From assembly GCF_014647435.1 (NCBI RefSeq), contig NZ_BMPE01000001.1, forward strand, positions 992,001-1,056,000: DNA of 64,000 nt. Direction: 5' to 3'. This document shows, one piece after another, positions 56,849 through 64,000 of the stretch. Each line of letters starts with the position of its first letter. Position 1 is the first letter of the stretch. A model generated the notes under the pieces. The model had not been told where the DNA came from. It did not search any database and was given only the letters and a program-made list of their open reading frames with translations. The position numbers were made by a program, and so were the translations under genes. Origin of the DNA: Deinococcus radiotolerans. Lineage in GTDB: Bacteria > Deinococcota > Deinococci > Deinococcales > Deinococcaceae.

Positions 56849-58035
56849 GTGAATTCGTCCGCCCCAATCCGTTCCGCTGGCCGCAGCGCCGCGCCGCGCG
56901 TGTCGGCGTTCATTCCGGAGGGCACGCGGGACGTGCTGCCGCCCGAGTGGGCGCAGCGTGAAGCGATCCGCGCGCAGCTCTCGGGCCTGTTTTCCCGCTG
57001 GGGGTACCGGGGTGTGGAGGTCCCCGCCCTGGAGTACGCCAGCGCGCACCACCCGCAGGACGCGGTGGCGTTCAAGCTGATCGACTCGGGCGGGCAGGTG
57101 CTGGCGCTGCGCAGTGAGTTCACGACCGCCGTGGGCCGCCTGGTGCGCACGCGCTACCCGCAGGGGCCGTTCCCGCTGCGCCTGCAGTACGGGGGGCGGC
57201 TGTGGCTGCGCGCGCTGAACAGTGAGCTGGGGCGCCTGCGGGAGTTCAATCAGCTGGGCGTGGAACTGATCGGCGTGGAGACCGCGCAGGCGGACGCGGA
57301 GTTACTGCACCTCGCGGCGGCGGCGCTGGGCGCGGTGGGACTGGGCGAGCTGGGCGCGACGCTGGAACTGGGCTACCCGGGCTTCGTGGACGCTGTGCTG
57401 GAGGACGCCGGGCTGCACGGCGCGGCGCGCGCGGCGCTGCACGACGCGATTGACCGCAAGAGTGGCGCGGACGTGGACCTGCTGTGCGCTCAGTTCGGGC
57501 TGAGTGGCGAGGCGCGCCGCACCCTGCACGCCCTGACGGACCTGTACGGCGGGCCCGAGGTGCTGGACGCCGCGCAGGCGCTGGCCCGCGGCACCCGCGC
57601 GCAGGAGGCGGTGGCACACCTGCGCCGCGTGGCGGGGCTGTACGGCAGCCCGCTGCTGTTCGATCTGGGTGTCAGCCGCCGCTACGATTACTACACCGGG
57701 CTGACCTTCCGGGCGTACGCGCCGGGCCTGAACCAGCCGGTGCTGGGGGGCGGGCGTTACGCGCTGGAGGGCGGTTTGCCGGGCGCGGGTTTCGCGCTGG
57801 GCCTGGAGCGCCTGATGCGCGCCGTGGCCGGTGACCTGCCGCCCGAGCCGGAGGTGGTGCTGGCGCTGGACCTGCGGGCGGCCGAAGCCGCGCGGGCGCA
57901 GGGCCTGCACGCGGAACTCGCCTGGACGGACGACGCGGAGGACCTGCGGGCGTTCAGCGTGGCGCGCGGCATCCACCGCTGGGCGCGCAGTGCGGACGGC
58001 GCGCTGACCTTCCAGCCCGCCGGGGAGGTGACGCT

Positions 58036-58039
<4 letters not shown>
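56849..58039 (+). CDS. hisZ: ATP phosphoribosyltransferase regulatory subunit HisZ
   Basis: The protein has 396 residues of the class II histidyl-tRNA synthetase fold: [17 protein letters not shown] (motif 1 region), [16 protein letters not shown] (motif 2), [12 protein letters not shown], and [12 protein letters not shown]. It lacks the anticodon-binding domain and is not a synthetase. HisZ forms a hetero-octamer with the short HisG and gives it histidine feedback. GTG start fixed by the -10 box; it overlaps hisG by 4 nt. Confidence 0.93.
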
Positions 58040-58686
<647 letters not shown>

Positions 58687-58704
58687 ACCGGGCAGCCCGA
58701 CGTG

Positions 58705-59208
58705 TCAGCGGTTCAGGTCCTGGATGTAGGTTTTCATCTCCGCGATTTCTTTCTTCTGGGTGGTGATGATCCCGTCGGCCAGGGCCCGCACGCGCGGGTC
58801 TTTCAGCTGGGCGCGTTCGCTGGTCAGGATGGCAATGGAATGGTGGGGGATCATGGCGCGCATCCAGGCGACGTCGCCCACCAGGGTCTGCGTGCGCACC
58901 AGCCACAGGCCGGCGGCGAACAGTGCGGCGCTGCCCAGGAGGATCGCGCGGTTTCTCGCGGGGTTGCGGTACATGTGCCGCATGAACAGCAGCATGATCA
59001 CGGCCATGGCCGCGGTGGACATCATGGTCATGTACAGCCGCGTCCAGCTGAAATACACGTGATCAAGCTCGTACGTGTTGAAGTACATGACGACGTACAT
59101 CACGGCGGCTGACGCGAGGATCATCAGCGCGAAGCGGCGGTATGAGTTGCCCGGCATTCCGCCCTGCTGATCCGCGTGTGGGGCCGTGCCGGGGGTGGGG
59201 GATGTCAT
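58705..59208 (-). CDS. DUF305 membrane protein
   Basis: The protein has 167 residues: three membrane segments (about 25-45, 56-75, 88-105), then DUF305 with WMRAMIPHHSIAILTSERAQLKDPRVRALADGIITTQKKEIAEMKTYI, the His-rich helical motif of the family. DUF305 proteins often associate with copper or metal handling; here no metal gene is adjacent. The ATG at 59208 is chosen for good composition; no -10 box at leaderless distance is seen. Confidence 0.85.
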   Translation of the reverse strand: MTSPTPGTAPHADQQGGMPGNSYRRFALMILASAAVMYVVMYFNTYELDHVYFSWTRLYMTMMSTAAMAVIMLLFMRHMYRNPARNRAILLGSAALFAAGLWLVRTQTLVGDVAWMRAMIPHHSIAILTSERAQLKDPRVRALADGIITTQKKEIAEMKTYIQDLNR

Positions 59209-59318
59209 CCGCTCATTCTCCGCCGGGGTGGCCCCAGGCCGTGAATTCACCCTTGATGCAATCTTCCCCCGGCCATCACGTCCCCTCAATTTCGGGGTGC
59301 GGCGGCTGGCGTGCCGCT

Positions 59319-60515
59319 TCAGCTGGCGCTGGTCATGGCGGCGTTCAGGGCGCGTTCCATGCGGGTCAGCGCCTCGGTCAGCAGTTCGCGGCTGGTGGCG
59401 AAGTTCAGGCGGATGAACCCCTGGTACTGCGGTTTGTGGCCCTCGTGCGCGAAGACCGGCCCGTCGTGAATGGCGACCCGCGCTTCCTCCAGCAGGAAAT
59501 TCTGGATGTCCGCCGCGCGCGGGTGGTCCCGCAGGTCCAGCCACGCGAGGTACGTGGCCTCGGGGCTGTGGAAGCGCACCCAGGGCAGCCGCTCGCGCAG
59601 GAACGCGGCCAGATAGTCGCGGTTGTCCTTGAGGTACTGCACGGTCTCGGCCAGCCAGGGGCCGCCCTCGGCCAGCGCGGCGCGCCACATGGTGAGGCTC
59701 AGGGCGCTCTCGTGGCCCATCAGGCCGCCGGCCGCGCCACGCACGCGGGTCAGGAGCTGGGCGTTGTGGCTGATCATCGCGCCGATGCCCAGGCCTGCCG
59801 TGTTGAACGCCTTGCAAGGCCCGGTCAGGGTGATGGTGCGGTTTTGCACGCGCGGGTCCGCCGCGAACGCCTCAAAGGGCTCGCCGGTGAAGCGCAGGTC
59901 GGCGTGCAGCTCGTCACTCATGACGAACAGGTCGCGCGCCAGCACGAGGTCGCGCAGCTTCTGCAACTCCTCGGCGGTCCAGACGCGGCCGGTGGGGTTG
60001 TGCGGATGGCACAGCAGCAGCAGGCGCGACCCGCGCGACGCGGCGTCCATCGCCGCCCAGTTGATCTCGAAGCCGTTCTCGCCGTCGCGCAGCGGCACGC
60101 CCGCCACGCGGCGGCCCAGGTCCGTGATCGCCAGGTGGAACGGGTGGTAGATGGGCGTCATGGTCACCACGGGTTCGCCCGGGGTGGTCAGGGCGTGCAC
60201 GGCGGCGTAGATGCCCGGCACGACGCCCGGCAGGAACGTCAGGTTGTCGTGCGTCAGGCTGTCCAGGCCCTGCGCGGCCAGGCGGGGCAGCAGCGCGTCT
60301 TTCAGGCGGGTGTCGCCGCGCAGTTGCGCGTACCCCAGGCCCTGGTCCAGCCGCTCGTGCAGGGCCTTCATGATGGGCGGCGCGACCGGGAAGTCCATGT
60401 CCGCGACCCACATGGGGATCACGTCTTCCGGGTACAGCGTCCACTTGAGCGAGTCGGGGTGACGCAGGGCGTTCACGTCCAGGGTGTCACGTGGGTTCCG
60501 GGCGGTGTCCGTCAT
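59319..60515 (-). CDS. PatB/MalY-type C-S lyase (cystathionine beta-lyase)
   Basis: The protein has 398 residues of the fold I PLP aminotransferase class. RHPDSLKWTLYPEDVIPMWVADMDFPVAPPI is the diagnostic PatB/MalY N-terminus; the PLP lysine is K235 in GPCKAFNTAGL; HNPTGRVW and SDELHADL bind PLP. It cleaves the C-S bond of cystathionine (and like substrates) to homocysteine, pyruvate and ammonia. It diverges from mtnN, another enzyme of the sulfur-amino-acid cycle. Start fixed by TATGCT 7 nt upstream. Confidence 0.92.
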   Translation of the reverse strand: MTDTARNPRDTLDVNALRHPDSLKWTLYPEDVIPMWVADMDFPVAPPIMKALHERLDQGLGYAQLRGDTRLKDALLPRLAAQGLDSLTHDNLTFLPGVVPGIYAAVHALTTPGEPVVTMTPIYHPFHLAITDLGRRVAGVPLRDGENGFEINWAAMDAASRGSRLLLLCHPHNPTGRVWTAEELQKLRDLVLARDLFVMSDELHADLRFTGEPFEAFAADPRVQNRTITLTGPCKAFNTAGLGIGAMISHNAQLLTRVRGAAGGLMGHESALSLTMWRAALAEGGPWLAETVQYLKDNRDYLAAFLRERLPWVRFHSPEATYLAWLDLRDHPRAADIQNFLLEEARVAIHDGPVFAHEGHKPQYQGFIRLNFATSRELLTEALTRMERALNAAMTSAS

Positions 60516-60522
60516 GCGTGCG

Positions 60523-60528
60523 AGCATA
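60523..60528 (-). promoter_or_regulatory. -10 box of the C-S lyase gene
   Basis: TATGCT on the minus strand, 7 nt before the ATG at 60515. Confidence 0.55.
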
Positions 60529-60579
60529 CGCCCCGCCCATGAGGAGGGGTGGAGCGGCGCGTGCGGCGCGCGGCGGGGC

Positions 60580-60585
60580 TACACT
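60580..60585 (+). promoter_or_regulatory. -10 box of mtnN
   Basis: TACACT, 7 nt before the ATG at 60593. Confidence 0.55.
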
Positions 60586-60592
60586 GCTCGGC

Positions 60593-61291
60593 ATGCTGGC
60601 GATCATCGGCGCAATGGACGAAGAAATCGAGTTGCTGCTCGCGGACCTGCGGGAACGGGAGGACCTGACGTTCCCGGGCGTGACGCTGCACCGGGGCGCG
60701 CTGGACGGCGTGCCGGTGCTGCTCACGCGCGGCGGGATCGGGAAGGTGAACGCCGCGATGACCACCACGTACCTGCTGATGCAGGGCGCGACCCGCGTGA
60801 TCTTCACGGGCGTGGCTGGCGGCGTGCACCCGGAGCTGCGCGTGGGCGACATCGTGGTCAGCACGGACTGCGTGCAGCACGACGTGGACGTGACCGCGCT
60901 GGGGTACGCGGTGGGCACCGTGCCGGGCGAGGTGCCGGCGTGGCCCGCCGATGAGACGCTGCGCGCGGTGGCGCTGGAGGCCGCGCGGGACGTGCCGGGC
61001 GTGCGGGTCCTGGACGGCCGCGTGGCCAGCGGGGATCAGTTCATCGCCTCGAAGGAGGGCGTGACGCGCCTGTGGTCGAGTTTCGGCGCGGCCTGCGCGG
61101 AGATGGAGGGCGCGGCGGTCGCGCAGGTGTGCGCGAAGGCCGGGGTGCCGTTCGTGGTGATCCGCTCGGTCAGTGACACCGCCGACCACGACGCGAACGT
61201 GGATTACCGGGAGTTCATGCCGCGGGTCGCGCGGCACGCCAAGCAGGTCGTGCGGGGCATGCTCGCGCGCCTGAGCGCCCAGGCCAGCTGA
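60593..61291 (+). CDS. mtnN: 5'-methylthioadenosine/S-adenosylhomocysteine nucleosidase
   Basis: The protein has 232 residues. MLAIIGAMDEEIELL, LLTRGGIGKVNAA, VIFTGVAGGVHPELRVGDIVVS, the catalytic EMEGAAVAQVC and VIRSVSDTAD are all MTAN blocks. It cleaves adenine from MTA and SAH, feeding methionine and polyamine salvage; NspC in this window is a polyamine enzyme. lrgA starts 4 nt after its stop. Confidence 0.95.
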   Translation: MLAIIGAMDEEIELLLADLREREDLTFPGVTLHRGALDGVPVLLTRGGIGKVNAAMTTTYLLMQGATRVIFTGVAGGVHPELRVGDIVVSTDCVQHDVDVTALGYAVGTVPGEVPAWPADETLRAVALEAARDVPGVRVLDGRVASGDQFIASKEGVTRLWSSFGAACAEMEGAAVAQVCAKAGVPFVVIRSVSDTADHDANVDYREFMPRVARHAKQVVRGMLARLSAQAS

Positions 61292-61295
61292 GGCC

Positions 61296-61685
61296 GTGAC
61301 CGCAGGCTCGGTCACGGCGCGCCTCGCGGCACCCGCCCGGTTCGTGCTGGGCCTGGGCGTGCTGCTGGCCTTCGCGGCGGCCGGTCAGGCGCTCACGGGC
61401 GCACTGGGGCTACCCCTGCCGGGTTCAGTGGTGGGCCTGCTGCTGCTGTGGGCGGCGCTGGGGCTGAAACTTGTGCGGCTGCACTGGATTGCGGACGCCG
61501 CCGACGGCCTGCTGGGCATCCTGGGCCTGCTGTTCATTCCGGCCACCGTGGGCTTCCTTCAGTTCCTGAGCGCGGGGGCCGCGTGGGGGGTGTGGCTGCT
61601 GGTCATGACCGCGGGCCTCCTGATCGGTTCGGGCGCGGCGGGTCTGCTCGCCACACGCCTCCTGCGCCCGGAGGACAGACCGTAA
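61296..61685 (+). CDS. lrgA: CidA/LrgA family protein
   Basis: The protein has 129 residues and four membrane segments. LPLPGSVVGLLLLWAALGLKLVRLHWI and LFIPATVGFLQFL are the family blocks. LrgA works with LrgB as a membrane pair formerly called holin-like, now linked also to export of small metabolites and cell-death control. GTG start 4 nt after mtnN; co-transcribed. Confidence 0.88.
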   Translation: MTAGSVTARLAAPARFVLGLGVLLAFAAAGQALTGALGLPLPGSVVGLLLLWAALGLKLVRLHWIADAADGLLGILGLLFIPATVGFLQFLSAGAAWGVWLLVMTAGLLIGSGAAGLLATRLLRPEDRP

Positions 61686-61764
61686 TGGGCGCGGGGTCCG
61701 CCGCGCTAACCACCCGGGCAGGCCCGGTCGCGTGGGCTGCGCAGCGGCGTCCGCCGAGTCCCTC

Positions 61765-62421
61765 ATGACCTGGATCATGGTGACGCTGCTGGCGTTCGTG
61801 GCGGGCGCTCTGGCGGGGCTGCGGGTGCGCTCGCCCCTGGCGAACCCCACGCTGATCGGCACGCTGATCGTCGCGGTAGCGCTGCTGCTCACGCGGGTGC
61901 CGTACGAGCGCTACCTGCACGACGTGCAGCCCCTCTCGGCGCTGCTGACGCCCGCCGTGGTGGCGCTGGCGGTGCCGCTGTACCGCCTGCGGGCGCTGCT
62001 GGCGCGGCAGTGGCGGGCGCTGCTGCTGGGCGGCCTGACCGGGACGGCGCTGGGCGTCACGGTGGACACGCTGCTGGCGCGGGCGCTGCACGTCAGCGTG
62101 GACGCGCAGCGTGCCCTGCACACCGCGCCCGCCACGAGTCCCGTCGCGCTGCAACTCGCGCCGTTCACGCACGCGCCGCCCGCCCTGGCGGCCACGCTGG
62201 CGGTCCTGTCAGGTCTGGTGGGCGCCCTGGTCCTCCCGCCCATGCTGACGGCGCTGGGCGTGCGGCATCCGCTGGCGCGCGGCATTGCCATCGGGGCCGT
62301 CGCGCACGGCGTCGGCACTGCCCGCGCCCGCGAGGAGGGCGAGCACACGGGCGCAGCGGCGTCCATCGGCATGGGGCTCGCCGCGATTCTGGTCACGCTG
62401 ATCGTGGCGCTGCTCGCCTGA
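61765..62421 (+). CDS. lrgB: LrgB family protein
   Basis: The protein has 218 residues and about six membrane segments; the longer open frame begins at GTG 61732. NPTLIGTLIVAVALLL, LTPAVVALAVPLYRLR, TAPATSPVALQLA and HGVGTARAREEGEHTGAAASIGMGL are the LrgB blocks. It is the partner of the preceding gene, 79 nt after it. No LytSR-like regulator is adjacent. Confidence 0.88.
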   Translation: MTWIMVTLLAFVAGALAGLRVRSPLANPTLIGTLIVAVALLLTRVPYERYLHDVQPLSALLTPAVVALAVPLYRLRALLARQWRALLLGGLTGTALGVTVDTLLARALHVSVDAQRALHTAPATSPVALQLAPFTHAPPALAATLAVLSGLVGALVLPPMLTALGVRHPLARGIAIGAVAHGVGTARAREEGEHTGAAASIGMGLAAILVTLIVALLA

Positions 62422-62592
62422 CCGGCACGCGCGGGGGGCACGCAGGACAGCGGCCGGGACGAGTCGAGCCTGCGTGGGGCGGCCCAGATCTCCCGCACCG
62501 GGGCCGCAGCTCTTCCCTCCCCCAGCCAACTCAGGCCACTTCTGCCCGCTTTCCCTTGACGGGTGGCCTGCGCAGCCGGGATGCTGGGGGCA

Positions 62593-63213
62593 ATGGCGCG
62601 CAAGGTGAATCCCATTCAGGACCGCTTGCGGCGCGCGGCGCTGGAACGTGCGGCGTACCTGGCGATCTACGAGCGGGGGTACGCGGGCGTGACGCTGGCG
62701 GATATCGCCGCGCACGCCGGGGTGAGCCGGGGCACGCTGGTGTACCACTTCGGGAGCCGGGCGGGCCTGCTCGCGGCGGTCATGCGGCGCTTTTCCCGCA
62801 CGATTGCCGTGGCGACCCGGCGCGCGGTGCGGCAGGCGGGTACGCCGGAGGGGAAACTGCGGGCGTACGTGGACAACCAGTTCTACGGGCTGGTGAACAC
62901 CCGGCGGTTTTACACGGTGTCGCTGGATTTCCTGGCGGCGGCCACGCGCGACCCGGAGCTGATGGCGATGCAGCGGGCGTTCCTGGCCGAGTCGCTGGCG
63001 GTGGATCTGGAACTGGCGCGTCTGGCGGGCCCTGCGGGCGCGGAGGGCCGGGCGCGGCTGCTGCGGGCGCTCGTGGAGGGCCTCAGCGTGCGGTTTCTGG
63101 CGGACGCCGAGCCGGACCTGGAGGTGTACCGCGCCGACTGCATGACGGGCCTGCGGGCCGTGCTGGGCTGGCCGGCGGAAGGCGCGGCGGTCAGCACGCA
63201 GAGTCTGCGCTGA
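62593..63213 (+). CDS. TetR family transcriptional regulator
   Basis: The protein has 206 residues. The HTH is in GYAGVTLADIAAHAGVSRGTLVYHFGSRAGLLAAVM (about 34-69), with a divergent ligand domain after it (BetI/AcrR style). ATG 62593 is chosen; GATGCT lies 9-14 nt upstream. Targets are unclear: it could control lrgAB upstream or a distant gene. The gene converges on the response regulator gene. Confidence 0.88.
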   Translation: MARKVNPIQDRLRRAALERAAYLAIYERGYAGVTLADIAAHAGVSRGTLVYHFGSRAGLLAAVMRRFSRTIAVATRRAVRQAGTPEGKLRAYVDNQFYGLVNTRRFYTVSLDFLAAATRDPELMAMQRAFLAESLAVDLELARLAGPAGAEGRARLLRALVEGLSVRFLADAEPDLEVYRADCMTGLRAVLGWPAEGAAVSTQSLR

Positions 63214-63228
63214 CCGCCGAGCTGCGGT

Positions 63229-63900
<672 letters not shown>

Positions 63901-63917
63901 GGGGTCTCCGGGTGGGG

Positions 63918-64000
63918 TCAGGGTCGCGTGGGCATCCGGGTGGGTGCAGGTGGGGTGGGCGGTTCGGGCGCGGCGCGGGTGGTCACGGTGACGCGGCTGC
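63918..64000 (-). CDS. C-terminal end of the partner sensor kinase (partial)
   Basis: The last 26 codons of a frame entering from the right edge: SRVTVTTRAAPEPPTPPAPT... ending at TGA 63918-63920. A RVTVT strand near the end is typical of the ATPase domain of HisKA_3/GHKL kinases, here followed by a Pro-rich tail. Position before a NarL-type regulator supports a two-component pair; too little is visible to be sure. Confidence 0.55.
   Translation of the reverse strand, partial: SRVTVTTRAAPEPPTPPAPTRMPTRP

Noticed and set aside
59142..60542. Plus-strand open frame of 466 codons opposite the C-S lyase gene
   Set aside because: Gly/Val/Gln/His-rich antisense frame without motifs.
61296..62421. 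lrgA-lrgB as a toxin-antitoxin or phage lysis cassette
   Set aside because: Both are full-length members of the CidA/LrgB families found across bacteria, next to mtnN, without endolysin or antitoxin genes.

Overview
This 64 kb window is high-GC bacterial chromosome, almost certainly Deinococcus. The grounds are the gene content (system I Ccm cytochrome c maturation, NFACT/RqcH, BamA with POTRA domains, DivIVA beside YggS, HisZ/HisG, NspC, a DUF4384 envelope protein) and a promoter habit known from Deinococcus: a TANNNT -10 box only 6-10 nt before many start codons, so that transcription and translation begin at the same base (leaderless mRNA). I see no rRNA, tRNA, CRISPR array, prophage or intact insertion sequence.

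Layout. 1-10.5 kb: end of an unidentified gene, a terminator, a thioredoxin-like secreted protein, then ccdA-ccmA-ccmB; two minus-strand genes (metallo-beta-lactamase fold hydrolase, lipoprotein) interrupt; then ccmC-ccmD-ccmE-ccmF-ccmG-ccmH, a CcmI-like TPR protein fused to a cytochrome c domain, and a Rieske protein, nearly all with overlapping stop and start codons. Together they export and attach heme and reduce apocytochrome thiols; the last two genes tie the set to the respiratory chain. 10.5-18.3 kb: acetyltransferase, PfkB kinase, HD-GYP protein, panD, NFACT/RqcH and bamA. 18.6-23.2 kb: yggS-divIVA-P450-phosphotransferase (the last frameshifted), a helical-repeat protein and a small HTH protein. 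23.5-32 kb: DUF554, small secreted protein, DUF4384/LGFP protein, nspC, DUF4034-like protein, comB-rpe and a PEBP lipoprotein.

32-42.7 kb: methylmalonyl-CoA mutase and its GTPase chaperone meaB, separated by a membrane protein and three tandem secreted paralogues; two diverged alkyladenine glycosylases in tandem; an ABC-2 exporter; DUF937. 42.9-53.4 kb: cysteine synthase, a PRC-barrel protein with a 44-residue membrane partner, a P-loop protein coupled to an enolase-superfamily enzyme, clpS-clpA, lipoprotein, acetyltransferase and an LCP cell-wall ligase. 53.4-64 kb: GH13 glucosidase, DedA, Ig-like lipoprotein, hisZ-hisG, DUF305, PatB/MalY C-S lyase, mtnN, LrgA-LrgB, TetR, and a NarL-type regulator following the end of its probable sensor kinase.

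Most promising for novelty: the three tandem secreted proteins with one shared two-cysteine plan inside the mutA-meaB operon; the CcmI-cytochrome c fusion; the four-fold repeat in the PRC-barrel protein; the tandem diverged glycosylases; and a noncoding stretch near 42.8 kb with nested inverted repeats. I found no complete system that I would call undescribed with confidence.
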